A stretch of 64,000 bases of DNA from Cupriavidus oxalaticus. GTDB taxonomy: Bacteria > Pseudomonadota > Gammaproteobacteria > Burkholderiales > Burkholderiaceae. The translations under genes and the position numbers were made by a program. The stretch spans positions 310,001-374,000 of the forward strand of contig NZ_CP038639.1 of the NCBI RefSeq assembly GCF_004768545.1. The letters are read 5' to 3'. Positions 7,924 through 16,787 of this stretch are shown in pieces. Position 1 is the stretch's first letter, and the number at the start of each line of letters is the position of its first letter. A model generated the notes under the pieces. The model ran no database searches. It worked only from the letters and a program-made list of their open reading frames with translations, and had not been told where the DNA came from.

Positions 7924-10417
7924 GCGCCGTACGGAGAAGCCGCCATCTGCGAAACTGGAGCGGTATCAAAAGAAGCGCAACTTCAGCATCACGCCCGAGC
8001 CGGCGGGAGCGCCTCGACGTCGCAAGAAAGCCGAGTCGTTACGCTTCGTGATCCAGAAGCATTGGGCCCGTCGACTCCACTATGATTTCCGGCTGGAACT
8101 CGATGGCGTGCTGCTCAGCTGGGCCGTGCCCAAGGGCCCCTGCTACGATCCCAGCGAAAAGCGTATGGCGGTCCATACCGAGGACCATCCGCTTGACTAT
8201 GCCAGCTTTGAGGGTGAGATTCCGGCCAAACAGTATGGCGCCGGCTCGGTCATCGTCTGGGATCGTGGCACATGGGAGCCGGTCGGTGACCCGCGCGAGG
8301 GGATGGCGGCGGGCAAGCTGCTGTTCGACCTGTACGGCGAGAAGCTGGCGGGCCGTTGGGAACTGGTCCGCATCGCCAAGCCTGGCGACAAGTCCGAGCA
8401 GTGGATTCTCTTCAAGAAGCGAGACGCCTGGGCACGAACCTTGGCGGAGTTCGACGTGTTGGCCGCATTCCCGGACAGCGTCATCGCCAAGCCGCTCGGG
8501 CCGCTGACCCAGGCGTCGCTGAGCCCGACCAAAATCGATTCCAACGTGACGATGCACGACGCGCCGCTCGCGCCCTTGCCGGCGAAGCTGGCCCCCCAGC
8601 TTGCCACTTTGTCGCCCACACTGCCTGCCGATACCGGCTGGATCATCGAAACGAAGTTCGATGGATATCGGATGCTAGCCAGGATCGAAGACGCCCACGT
8701 GACTCTCTTCACGCGCAATGGTCATGACTGGACGCTCAAGCTGAAATCCCTCGCGGCCGAGATCGAAAAGCTCGACATCTCGGAAGGATGGCTCGATGGC
8801 GAGATCGTGGTGCTTCGCGATGGCGTGCCCGATTTCAATGCGCTGCAGAATGCCATCGACTGTCATCGCAACGACGCGATTGTCTTCTTCGCCTTCGATC
8901 TCCCCTTCTGGGAAGGTCGCGATTTACGCAATTTGCCGTTGGTGCAGCGGCGGGCGAAGCTCTCGGAGCTGGTCAGTGATCAGTCGGAGCGCGTGCGCTT
9001 CAGCGAGGCCTTCGATGCGCCACCGGCACAGATCTTCCAGGCGGCGTGCAAGCTCGGCCTCGAGGGCTTGATGTTCAAGCGTGCGGACGCCACCTATGTT
9101 TCCGCGCGGTCCCAGACCTGGCTCAAGGCCAAATGCAAGCTGCGTCAGGAGTTCGTGATCGGCGGGTTCTCCGACCGCAGCGGGGCGGCCAAAGAAGTTG
9201 GCAAGCTCTATCTTGGCGTGTACGCGGAGGGAGAGCTCCGGTACGCCGGCGGGGTTGGCACCGGCTGGGACAGTGGGACGGCCGTGGACCTGAAGAAGCG
9301 CTTGACGGCGATTGAAATCGAGCAAAGCCCGTTTTCCACGGAGGCGCGCTCCAGCCGCCGCTGGGGCGGCGGCCGTGCGGCCGCGATGCGCTGGGTGAAG
9401 CCAACGCTCGTTGCTGAGGTGGAGTTCTCCGAGTGGACCCCCGAGGGGCATGTCCGCCATGCGTCGTTCAAAGGTCTGCGCGCCGATCATCCCGCCAATT
9501 CGATCCGTCAAGAGGCTGTCCAGACCGTTGTGACGCCCCACGGCACCAGCGCCATCAAGGTTAGCAACCCTGACCGTGTCATCGACAAGTCCAAAGGCAT
9601 CACGAAGGTCGAGCTGGTTCGCTACTACGAAAGCGTGGCCGAGTTCATGCTTCCCCACCTCCTGGATCGGCCGTTGTCGCTGGTGCGCGCGCCCGAAGGG
9701 ATAGATGCCCAGACCTTCTTTCAGAAGCATGCGGAAACGGCAATGCCTGGCCTGACCGAACACCCCTCCTCCCTCTGGCCTGGCCATGCGGCGCTGCTCA
9801 CGGCGGATTCACCCGCGGCGATTGTCGCGGCTGCGCAAATGAATGTGGTCGAGTTCCACACCTGGAATTCCACTGCCGGCAAGATAGACCGTCCAGACCG
9901 GGTCATCTTTGACCTGGACCCCGGCGAAGGCGTACCTTGGGACACCATGCGCGAAGCAGCCGTCCTGGTGCGCACGCTGCTGGATGAGCTGGGCCTGCAG
10001 TCCTGGTTGAAGACCAGTGGCGGCAAAGGCCTGCACGTCGTGGTGCCATTAGCACCGAGGCGGTCTTACGATGAAGTAAAGGCGTTTTCTCGCGCAGCGG
10101 TCCAACATCTCGCTGCCACGCTGCCGCAACGCTTTACTGCCCGATCGGGAGCGGCCAATCGCAAAGGGCGGATCTTCGTCGACTACTTGCGTAATGGCTT
10201 CTCGCAAACGACTGCGGCTGCTTTCTCGGCGCGCGCAAGGCCCGGACTCGGCGTCTCCATGCCTGTTTCCTGGGACCAGCTTGCAAAATTGAAAAGCGGC
10301 GATCAGTGGACGATTCGCGATGCCCGCGAGTACCTGAGTTTCCAGGTGGTCGATCCTTGGGCGTCGTACTGGGAGACGAGGCAGGTGTTGACCGCCGCAA
10401 TCAAGCGGTTAGGCTAG
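7892..10417 (+). CDS. ligD: LigD, multifunctional ATP-dependent DNA ligase of NHEJ
   Basis: 841 aa from the ATG at 7892 (MATTRGTSKAKRR). Three domains in order. A 3'-phosphoesterase (about 50-190) has HWARRLHYDFRLELDG and HTEDHPLDY. The ligase (about 225-530) has its adenylated lysine at K255 in ETKFDGYRM. A primase-like polymerase (about 560-841) has the metal-binding pair D674/D676 in FDLDPGEG and the TSGGKGLHVVVP motif. LigD processes and seals double-strand breaks together with Ku. No ku gene is visible in this window. It overlaps the DUF2188 gene upstream. Confidence 0.95.
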   Translation: MATTRGTSKAKRRTEKPPSAKLERYQKKRNFSITPEPAGAPRRRKKAESLRFVIQKHWARRLHYDFRLELDGVLLSWAVPKGPCYDPSEKRMAVHTEDHPLDYASFEGEIPAKQYGAGSVIVWDRGTWEPVGDPREGMAAGKLLFDLYGEKLAGRWELVRIAKPGDKSEQWILFKKRDAWARTLAEFDVLAAFPDSVIAKPLGPLTQASLSPTKIDSNVTMHDAPLAPLPAKLAPQLATLSPTLPADTGWIIETKFDGYRMLARIEDAHVTLFTRNGHDWTLKLKSLAAEIEKLDISEGWLDGEIVVLRDGVPDFNALQNAIDCHRNDAIVFFAFDLPFWEGRDLRNLPLVQRRAKLSELVSDQSERVRFSEAFDAPPAQIFQAACKLGLEGLMFKRADATYVSARSQTWLKAKCKLRQEFVIGGFSDRSGAAKEVGKLYLGVYAEGELRYAGGVGTGWDSGTAVDLKKRLTAIEIEQSPFSTEARSSRRWGGGRAAAMRWVKPTLVAEVEFSEWTPEGHVRHASFKGLRADHPANSIRQEAVQTVVTPHGTSAIKVSNPDRVIDKSKGITKVELVRYYESVAEFMLPHLLDRPLSLVRAPEGIDAQTFFQKHAETAMPGLTEHPSSLWPGHAALLTADSPAAIVAAAQMNVVEFHTWNSTAGKIDRPDRVIFDLDPGEGVPWDTMREAAVLVRTLLDELGLQSWLKTSGGKGLHVVVPLAPRRSYDEVKAFSRAAVQHLAATLPQRFTARSGAANRKGRIFVDYLRNGFSQTTAAAFSARARPGLGVSMPVSWDQLAKLKSGDQWTIRDAREYLSFQVVDPWASYWETRQVLTAAIKRLG

Positions 10418-10483
10418 CCCGTCCTTTGTGACTCAATCGACGCTTAAGAGTTCGTGCTTCGTGACCAGCAAAACGACCTGGTG

Positions 10484-10501
10484 ACTTTCAAGCTTGAAAG
10501 T
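10484..10501. repeat. 18-bp perfect palindrome
   Basis: ACTTTCAAGCTTGAAAGT is perfectly self-complementary, in an AT-richer gap 67 bp after ligD. It could be an operator for a dimeric regulator. No loop or T-run makes a terminator unlikely. Confidence 0.5.
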
Positions 10502-10579
10502 GATCAATTCGTTGTGTCGATGTGGATTGGGGATGTAAATCAGGGGCAAAAATGGCGTTTAATTCAGATTTAGAACTTT

Positions 10580-10806
10580 CTTATCGGACCCTATGATGTC
10601 TCGGCAGTCCTGCTACCGCCCGCATTGACCGTCCCTCGGCCTGCGGGCTCTTTTTTCGGCAGAACGGAGGCAAGTTGTTGGGCAGGTCAATTTGCCTAGC
10701 ACGGCGCGACGGGGCCATACTGAGAGCGGGTAATGCAATCTTTACCCGATTTCTTCATGGACGTTCCGCGGCTCTCTGCTACTGGCTCGAGAGCCGCCTT
10801 TTTATC
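10580..10806 (+). ncRNA. Repeated two-hairpin non-coding element, copy A
   Basis: A conserved arrangement shared with 27880-28114. First comes a -10-like TATGAT (10592-10597), then GTCCTGCTACC and a hairpin CCCGC...GCGGG with a T6 run (about 10616-10637). After roughly 100 bp comes TTACCCGATTTCTTC.TGGACGTTC and a second hairpin, GCGGCTCTC...GAGAGCCGC with T5 (about 10769-10803). Two intrinsic terminators around a conserved stretch suggest one or two small RNAs or an attenuated leader. No open frame is conserved between copies. The RNA function is inference. Confidence 0.5.
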
Positions 10807-10886
10807 CGCGCCGATCGCTGGACAGGAGACGTGGGCACACCCACGGACCCGCCGTAGTCGTCAACGGCTCGGACACGTGTCCTCGC

Positions 10887-11201
10887 TCAAGCCTGCTGGA
10901 TAAGAAAACGCTCGGGCCGCTTGCCCAGCCACGCCGGCGTCCGGCCTCGACCCGACCAGGTTTTTCCGGTCTTGGGATCCATGTACTTCGGCGGAAGCGG
11001 GGTTTTCGCCGCGCCAACGGATGCTGCACTGGCAGGCCGGCCACGACGACGCCGAGGCGCCACATCTTCGGGCGAGAGGTTATATCGAATCATCAATTCG
11101 CGAATCTGTTCGATAACGCCCGTGACCTCAGTCGAACGCGCCTCCGCGATCTGCGCTTCCAAGGCTTCCTTTTGCTGCAGCAGTTGCTGATACGTTGCCA
11201 T
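10887..11201 (-). CDS. H-NS-like nucleoid protein
   Basis: 104 aa. The N-terminal half (MATYQQLLQQKEALEAQIAE) is a predicted coiled-coil dimerisation helix. A basic linker RRRRGRP follows near 58, and the C-terminal DNA-binding motif DPKTGKTWSGRGRTPAWL lies at about 81-98. The start at 11201 has GGAGG 6 bp upstream. H-NS proteins bind AT-rich DNA and silence foreign genes. It is more divergent than the two closely related copies at 14173-14484 and 34818-35129. Confidence 0.9.
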   Translation of the reverse strand: MATYQQLLQQKEALEAQIAEARSTEVTGVIEQIRELMIRYNLSPEDVAPRRRRGRPASAASVGAAKTPLPPKYMDPKTGKTWSGRGRTPAWLGKRPERFLIQQA

Positions 11202-11821
11202 TTTCGCCTCCAATTTATCGATCACTATTAACTTATACGCATTTCAAAGAAGACCTGCAAGGATTCGCTTTCTAAGTCGGCCCCCAATGCAATTGGCAAG
11301 CTGTACTCGAACGTGAGTTTCTTTGCGTGCGTCAAGGCAAAGAAAGGGGCTGCGAGAAGTAAAGTCGGTCGCGACTGGTACCGATTTGCTTTGTGCTCAG
11401 ACTCGCAGAAACGGGTACGCTCGGTACCAGACGTCGGTCGCTGCGATGCAGGATTCGCGCTAAGCCGATGGGCATCAAGCGCAGAACCATGAAGAGCTAA
11501 AGGCTTTTTTGTCTCAGGCTTCACCTCCCTTGTTTAACACATGGCGATTTGATGGCTGGAACGCACAACGGTCTTGCTCCGGACCCGATTTTATGAGTGT
11601 CCTACCTTTGCGGCTGGACCGACTGTTTGAACTTGCGGTGGATCAAGTCACAGACGCACTTTCTGTGTCAAATTCATGGCACGACAGTCGCTAGGGCGCC
11701 TGGGATCCTCGGTATTTCCCCGAAGTTGTTTTCACATTGCCTTCCCTGAATAATCGCGCCCTCAGCCAACATCACGCCGGTGCAGGGAGACGTTGCCGTC
11801 CACGAACAGAGGAGTGTCCAC
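11202..11821. other. Intergenic region between H-NS-like gene and HTH gene
   Basis: 620 bp of AT-richer DNA. A GTG-initiated minus-strand frame (11228-11524, 98 codons) has no recognisable motif and probably is the leader of the H-NS-like gene. I see no other feature. Confidence 0.4.
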
Positions 11822-12094
11822 ATGTTTTGCTTCGAGTATGGAACAAGCAATGTTTACGCAAAGCTTGGCTTCGCGGACGCCGATGAAATCCCGCTTAAGG
11901 CGGGCATTGTGAAAGACATCACTGACCGGATCCGAGGTGCCGGGCTGACTGTCTCGCAGGCTGCTTCCCTTCTTGGTACATCCCAGACGGACCTTCTGCT
12001 AGCGGTCTCCGGGAAATTCCAATCCTTTCATGCAGCCGAGCTTCGAGGCTGGCTCAAGCAGTTAAGCTCGCCGTTGCAGGGTTCTTCTCAGTAA
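11822..12094 (+). CDS. XRE-like helix-turn-helix protein (HigA/HTH_37 type)
   Basis: 90 aa. The opening SNVYAKLGFADADEIPLKA followed by the helix-turn-helix LTVSQAASLLGTSQTDLLLAVSG (about 45-68) is the layout of small XRE antitoxins, in which a short N-terminal arm precedes the HTH. GAGGAG lies 8 bp before the ATG. No toxin gene is adjacent (antitoxins of this type usually follow a RelE-like toxin), so it is an orphan regulator or a solitary antitoxin. Confidence 0.75.
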   Translation: MFCFEYGTSNVYAKLGFADADEIPLKAGIVKDITDRIRGAGLTVSQAASLLGTSQTDLLLAVSGKFQSFHAAELRGWLKQLSSPLQGSSQ

Positions 12095-12329
12095 GCCGAA
12101 GACCAGCGACTAAGCCTGACAAAGAGCGCTACTCGGCTTTTTCCCTCGGGGAATGCGGTCGCACACGGGTATTGCCTCAGACGCCGCATTAGCAAGTTGG
12201 CAGATACGAGTCGGGCGACTTAGAAGGCCTTCCAATGCTTCGCAGCGCGCGGCCCTTGCCTGACATTGCTGCTGCAAAGCAGCATAGACTTGGCTTGCCC
12301 TCGGTGGCAATGAAGTTTACGGTAACGGA

Positions 12330-12460
12330 TCGGTGTGCGCATCTCCCGCGCGTTCCTCGCACCGAGGCGTTCGTCGCCGTTCTCATCACTCTTCGTGGAA
12401 TTCGATCCACGGACCAGCTGTCGTAGGTTCCATTTTCCGACCCCGGCAAAGGAGGCCACC
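12330..12460 (+). promoter_or_regulatory. Structured 5' leader of the 66-aa gene, copy A
   Basis: Two hairpins are conserved with the leader at 32129-32259. The first is TCGGTG...CACCGA (12330-12366). The second is CGTGGAATTCGATCCACG (12394-12411), with loop changes but an intact stem in the other copy. Then comes ACCAGC.GTCGTA, and the ribosome site AAAGGAGG lies 7 bp before the ATG. The retained stems suggest a regulatory RNA leader. Confidence 0.5.
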
Positions 12461-12661
12461 ATGCTTAGTCCGCACGAAATCGCTGCACTACTTCTACTCG
12501 GCGATGCGCCGGATATCGATGATCTAGAACCTGACCAACTGGACGGCTTGCTGGCTCACAAACTGGTCACGATGGAACACGGGCATGATGGCGACAATGC
12601 TTATCCCCGCCTGACGAGCCAAGGACATTCGATGCTCGAGGCCGTCCGAAGCATTCGGTAA
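12461..12661 (+). CDS. Small winged-helix-like protein of unknown function (66 aa), copy A
   Basis: 66 aa, starting MLSPHEIAALLLLGDAP. The segment DQLDGLLAHKLVTMEHG...YPRLTSQGHSMLEAV resembles the last helix and wing of a winged-helix domain (LLxxKLVT...LTxxG). Similar short proteins are common in Burkholderiales with no proven function. A close paralogue at 32260-34129 is split by an IS. The gene has a strong AAAGGAGG site and a conserved structured leader. Confidence 0.75.
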   Translation: MLSPHEIAALLLLGDAPDIDDLEPDQLDGLLAHKLVTMEHGHDGDNAYPRLTSQGHSMLEAVRSIR

Positions 12662-12871
12662 GTCTTTTCGAGCTTGGTCTATCGCCGCGTTCCAGGCAAC
12701 GCCGTCCCTACGTACGCCCTCGCTTGTATTGGGTCGAAGGATGGCGAAAGCACGACGGCAGTGATTGTCCGGCACTCGTCGTTGGACAGCAACACATCGA
12801 TGGTGGACATTGTCCACTCGGCACCAGCCGAACTGGCCGAGCCGGGGCGAAAGAAGCGAATGATTTCCGCC

Positions 12872-13480
12872 TCACTCGCCCAGCGAACGAAGCAACGTCG
12901 GTACCTTTGCGCGGCTGGTGGCCTGAACACGGGCGATGAGCGCGTAATCGACTTGGCTCACCCCGTACGTCTGAGCGATATCGCGTTGCAATCGATGCCA
13001 AAGATGGCAGGTCATTTCAGCGTCGGCCATCGCTCTGTGCGCACGCCCTGCCTTGGGCAATTGCAGCATTTCGACGAGTGTAGATAACCTGTGATTATTA
13101 GCGTGTGGGTAGATACGTCTGGAAGTGAGCATCGTACACGCGAAGTGCTGATTGGCTGCGATGTCCAGAAGCCCAAGCTCGGCTTGCCAAAACCTACGGT
13201 CAAAACCAGCATTGTGGGCTACCACCGGATGTCTGCCGACAAACCTGGCCGCTTCACGCATGACCTTCGATGCGGCAGGCGCATTTGCGATCATGTCATT
13301 GCTGATTCCGGTCAGGCTCACAACCTGCGAGGGGATACGCCTTCGCGCGTTCATCAAGCTTTGATAACGGTCGACAATCTCGCCGTCGCGCAGCAAGATG
13401 ACAGCAATTTCCGTGGCTCGGTCACCGAAACTTGGCGACAATCCCGTCGTTTCAAAATCCAGAACCGCGACCGTCTGCAT
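12872..13480 (-). CDS. DEDDh 3'-5' exonuclease (DnaQ/PolC-epsilon type)
   Basis: 202 aa. Exo I is LDFETTGL (D8, E10), Exo II is VVAHNAGFDRRFW, and Exo III is HRAMADAEMT with the His and Asp of the DEDDh class. There is a single exonuclease domain with no helicase or GIY-YIG fusion, so it may proofread or trim single-stranded ends. It sits immediately downstream of tRNA-Leu on the same strand, with a 17-bp gap. Confidence 0.88.
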   Translation of the reverse strand: MQTVAVLDFETTGLSPSFGDRATEIAVILLRDGEIVDRYQSLMNARRRIPSQVVSLTGISNDMIANAPAASKVMREAARFVGRHPVVAHNAGFDRRFWQAELGLLDIAANQHFACTMLTSRRIYPHANNHRLSTLVEMLQLPKAGRAHRAMADAEMTCHLWHRLQRDIAQTYGVSQVDYALIARVQATSRAKVPTLLRSLGE

Positions 13481-13497
13481 CCTGCTTCTAAGTTGTT

Positions 13498-13582
13498 TGG
13501 TGCCGACGGCGAGACTCGAACTCGCACAGCTTTCGCCACTACCCCCTCAAGATAGCGTGTCTACCAATTTCACCACGTCGGC
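13498..13582 (-). tRNA. tRNA-Leu(GAG)
   Basis: 85 nt with encoded CCA. The acceptor GCCGACG pairs with CGTCGGC. The anticodon arm is CTATC-TTGAGGG-GGTAG (anticodon GAG). There is a long variable arm (GGCGAAAGC) typical of Leu, and a T arm GCGAG-TTCGAGT-CTCGC. All stems are intact. Confidence 0.95.
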
Positions 13583-13799
13583 TGGGGAGAAACAATACTG
13601 CCTGGCGCCCGGAATTACAGAGGCTTCAACACTCTCGCAGAGACATTGGCCTTCGCTTAGGCCCCATCGCTAGGAAAGCGTTTCAGGCTTTGCATTCTAA
13701 CCTAAAATCCGTGCTCAGGTCCCGCCGCGGACGGGACCGACGATGGCGTGCAAGAGGAATTGCGGGCGTGACGCCCATCCCAAGCACAAATGGAGTCAT

Positions 13800-14093
13800 C
13801 TAACGACCATACTTACGGATGAGCTCTAATTGTTCATCGATGATGGCGAGGAGCTCATTCATTGAGCCAGAGAAGCGCTGTCGTACCTGTTGAAGCGCTT
13901 TTCGCTCGCTGGCCGAACGTACGAGTTCATAGCTGTCGCCGTCTTGCGAAAGTCGGATAACCCGCAACTCCTTGCTTGGCGGAACTTTCAGCCAGTACGA
14001 ATACCCGTTCCTTATCCCGTTGTCCGTGCGCTCGCGGGGAAGCAGATATGGCCGGGCGAGCATTATCTCGGTGTGAATCACATCCAAGGACAT
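13800..14093 (-). CDS. 97-aa partner of H-NS-like gene, copy A (unknown function)
   Basis: 97 aa. The middle reads YSYWLKVPPSKELRVIRLS and is followed by a helical C-terminus (RQRFSGSMNELLAIIDEQLELI). About three quarters identical to the protein at 34445-34738. Both lie exactly 79 bp downstream of a near-identical H-NS-like gene, so they form a duplicated module. No known domain is recognised. Being an H-NS co-factor or antagonist is only an inference from position. Confidence 0.75.
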   Translation of the reverse strand: MSLDVIHTEIMLARPYLLPRERTDNGIRNGYSYWLKVPPSKELRVIRLSQDGDSYELVRSASERKALQQVRQRFSGSMNELLAIIDEQLELIRKYGR

Positions 14094-14172
14094 GACGCTA
14101 TTCTAGAAAAGCGAGACCCATGCAGCTGCCAAGGGTTGAATGCATTCTACCGAGTCGTGCGTCGACCGCACT

Positions 14173-14484
14173 TTAAGCTTCTTCGGCAATCAGAAACCGG
14201 TTCGGGTTCTTACCCAACCAAGCGGGCGCACGGCCCCGACCCGACCAGGTCTTTCCAGTCTTAGGGTCGCGATACTTCGGAGGCAGCTCGGCCTTCGGCT
14301 TGCTTGCGCCGCTGGCCGCCGGGCGTCCGCGCCGGCGCTTGGTAATGTCCTCGACCGTCAGGTCATACTCTGCCATCAGAGCCTGGATCTGCTCGACGAC
14401 ACCTGCTACTTCCTTGGCACGCACTTCTTCCAGGTGGGCTTCGAGCGCCCGCTTCTGGGCCATCAACTCCTTGTATGTAGCCAT
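14173..14484 (-). CDS. H-NS-like nucleoid protein, module copy A
   Basis: 103 aa. It has a coiled-coil N-terminus (MATYKELMAQKRALEAHLEE), the basic linker KRRRGRP, and the C-terminal motif LPPKYRDPKTGKTWSGRGRAPAWLGKNP. An AAGGAAG site precedes the ATG. Very similar to the protein at 34818-35129. It silences AT-rich DNA by family knowledge. The downstream hairpin that terminates copy B is degenerate here. Confidence 0.92.
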   Translation of the reverse strand: MATYKELMAQKRALEAHLEEVRAKEVAGVVEQIQALMAEYDLTVEDITKRRRGRPAASGASKPKAELPPKYRDPKTGKTWSGRGRAPAWLGKNPNRFLIAEEA

Positions 14485-15123
14485 ACGTTCTTCCTTTCTG
14501 ATTGAGGTTTGAGAGACGACAGTGTGAAACCATTAAAACTGGAATCACAACTGCGCTCACCTTATCACAGGATGCGTAGTCCGATCCCAAAGATCGCATG
14601 TATAACATTTTCTCCTGCGTGATTGGGGCTGGGTCAACGCAGGACAAGGATTAGCGATTGGACAGCGAGGGACGAAGGACATCGACTGACCTTAACTCGA
14701 CGCCCCGGCAATGCTATGAGCCCATTCCAGTATCGGCTCGAATCGAGATGGCAGCACTCGCCGGGCCTCAGTAAAGTAACCCAGCGAAGCTCGTGGTGTG
14801 CTGGGCGCCATAGTTCCGCGCTAATTGGACGCCTATCTTGGGTAGTGAGTTAGCAGGAGCAACAGGAATGAAACTGTGCAAGATTTTCGCCGCGCTTTCT
14901 ATCCGTGCGAGCTATATTTCCGTCGCGCATCCACTACCTGGGCGATATCTGCCGTCGCCGTACAGTGGGCCATGTGGCCCGCCCCCGGCGATTAAGGGAA
15001 TCGTGCTTGCTCGAGTGGCTGGCCTTTTTTTTGGTTCATCGCCGATGTGCCGGGCGACTGAGGGGCGCAGAACGACTTCCCGGCCATAGCACGGCTCATC
15101 CGGCGACCGGCGGGTTTCGGGGT
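14485..15123. other. Non-coding or decayed DNA upstream of H-NS-like gene
   Basis: Only short, low-quality frames. The right-hand end (from about 14990) may hold further remains of the decayed gene called at 15124-15555. I see no RNA gene. Confidence 0.35.
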
Positions 15124-15555
15124 CTACCGGTCGTACCCTTCCATCTGCAGTAGCGCCAGGCCTGCACCCAGGCGGCCCGAGAAGGTACTTTTGTAGAAGT
15201 CCTTGAGGCGCCAGTAGGCTGGCCCTAAAGCCCAGCCAATTGCGTGCTGGGGAGGACGCAAACCGTCAACGCCGCTAAGGCGCTCGCATGGGCCGCTGCG
15301 TATTCGGGGCCCTTCTGTGTTGTTGGGCCTAGGTAGCTGGCGCGCGCCATAGCCAAGAGGAGCCTAGCGTCGGTGACACGGACTCCAGCGCCGCTTGGCG
15401 TGACCGGCCGCCAGCCCCACTGCGGCGTGGGTGTATGGAGGCGGAATTCCTTGTGGATCAGTACCGGCGATAGTAGGGCCCAGATGGAAATCGCGACATT
15501 GTCGCTGATCGGCGGAAAGAGGGCGAGCCGAATTGGGCAGCGCGGCGTCGCTCAT
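15124..15555 (-). pseudogene. Frameshifted remnant of an unrecognised protein
   Basis: Two adjacent minus-strand frames read like one protein. From 15555 to 15225: ISIWALLSPVLIHKEFRLH, WGWRPVTPSGAGVRVTDARL, ARASYLGPTTQKGPEYAAA. From 15231 to 15124 in another frame: ALGPAYWRLKDFYKSTFSGR, LGAGLALLQMEGYD. Each is stopped or shifted, and there is no start codon. The amino-acid make-up is clearly protein-like, so this is a decayed gene; I cannot name its family. Confidence 0.5.
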
Positions 15556-16470
15556 CTAGGCGATGCGCTGCCGCATCACGAATGAATCTTGGCGCGTCGC
15601 GAGATTGGTCAAATGTGCCCCGAGATCGGCGATACCGGCAGTGTCCAACGCTTTGGCGACGTGCATGGAGCGCGATTCGTTGCGAGGCAATAGAATCGCT
15701 CGAGCATCAGTGTACGGCCGGGGCATCGAGTGCCATAGCCAAGTGGCGTTGAACGAACGCATCGCTTGCGAAAACGCATTCTGAAATTCAGAGTCATTGC
15801 TGATCACAAACATCCGATAGTCATTACATAAGGATGCAATGGCACGTGGGTCCAGCGAGTAGGTGTAGAGCTTCCCTGACAACGGAACCTGGCATCCTAG
15901 GCGGGCGGCAATGTACTTTGCGGCAGCGGTGTGGTGTGATCCTCCGGAGTTCATCAGCCACAGACGGCCGTCCCAACGGTACCGGGTGAAGTAGTCACTG
16001 CCAGGGGAATGAATAATTCTGATCTCGCGGTGCGCCAAGTTCTCGTCTAGCTTCTTGAGACTGATCTCGCTGATCATTTCGCGCGAGTTTTTCTCGACCA
16101 TCTGGTCTGTAGTTGCGAAATCGCGCAGATCCGATTTTGAGGCGGAGAAGCCGTGTAGCTCACTAATATCACAGGTCCACTGGGTATCCACCTCGCAGCG
16201 CCCAAGCCGGGTGTATTCCGGTCTTACGATACTGAATCCTTCCCAGTAATATCGACCAGCGGTCTTCCAACCTCGTAGGTAGCCGTGCTCATCCCCGGAT
16301 TGCTTTCCAAGCTCATGCCAGTGTGGCACGCTCTGTGCGCAGACGTTCGTTGGCGGAGTATCCAGCTCAACACGAATATGCGGATATGTTTCCAGGACCT
16401 CTAAGAGCTTGACAGGGTAGCCGAAGTCTTCGCGGAGACTGACAATGAGGGATCTAAAAAGAGGGTGCAA
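15556..16470 (-). CDS. Hypothetical protein, 304 aa, GGSHH motif
   Basis: A continuous frame of 304 codons from a TTG at 16470. No ATG or GTG exists between it and the upstream stop, so the N-terminus may be truncated. A recognisable block is RWDGRLWLMNSGGSHHTAAA followed by KYIAARLG near residues 165-195, and the C-terminus is rich in charged residues. I do not recognise a characterised family; similarity to a domain of unknown function is possible. It lies between a decayed gene and an H-NS remnant, in lower-G+C DNA. Confidence 0.55.
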   Translation of the reverse strand: MHPLFRSLIVSLREDFGYPVKLLEVLETYPHIRVELDTPPTNVCAQSVPHWHELGKQSGDEHGYLRGWKTAGRYYWEGFSIVRPEYTRLGRCEVDTQWTCDISELHGFSASKSDLRDFATTDQMVEKNSREMISEISLKKLDENLAHREIRIIHSPGSDYFTRYRWDGRLWLMNSGGSHHTAAAKYIAARLGCQVPLSGKLYTYSLDPRAIASLCNDYRMFVISNDSEFQNAFSQAMRSFNATWLWHSMPRPYTDARAILLPRNESRSMHVAKALDTAGIADLGAHLTNLATRQDSFVMRQRIA

Positions 16471-16544
16471 GATTGTGTGGGATCTGGATGATTTGGGCCT
16501 TACTTTATCTCATCTTTGCGTTGCCGAAATGTTGGGACACAGGC

Positions 16545-16672
16545 CTAGTCAGAGATGCGGAAGCGTTCGCGATTCCTGCCAAACCATGCCCGCGCGCGCC
16601 CGAGACCCGATCTGGTCTTCCCTGAATTCGGATCACGGTAGAGCGGTGGCAATTCCCAAACCAACGTTGCAC
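16545..16672 (-). pseudogene. H-NS-like C-terminal remnant
   Basis: The minus strand encodes WELPPLYRDPNSGKTRSGLG followed by RARAWFGRNRERFRISD and a stop. It aligns with the C-terminal DNA-binding half of the intact H-NS-like proteins in this window (ELPPKYRDPKTGKTWSGRG). The upstream coiled-coil half is missing, and the Trp and Arg of WSGRGR are changed. Confidence 0.7.
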
Positions 16673-16787
16673 TTCGGTTCAAGGAATTCGTGACACTGTC
16701 CGTTATATGTCATCGTCGATGTGACGGAATTGTCAGCCTAGTGAAGATTGATAGCTGGCGTCAAAACCGAGTTGACTCTCTTACCTA

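Noticed and set aside
11228..11524. 98-codon frame upstream of the H-NS-like gene
   Set aside because: A GTG start placed on a ribosome-site-like string, no motif, low protein-like character; more likely leader DNA.
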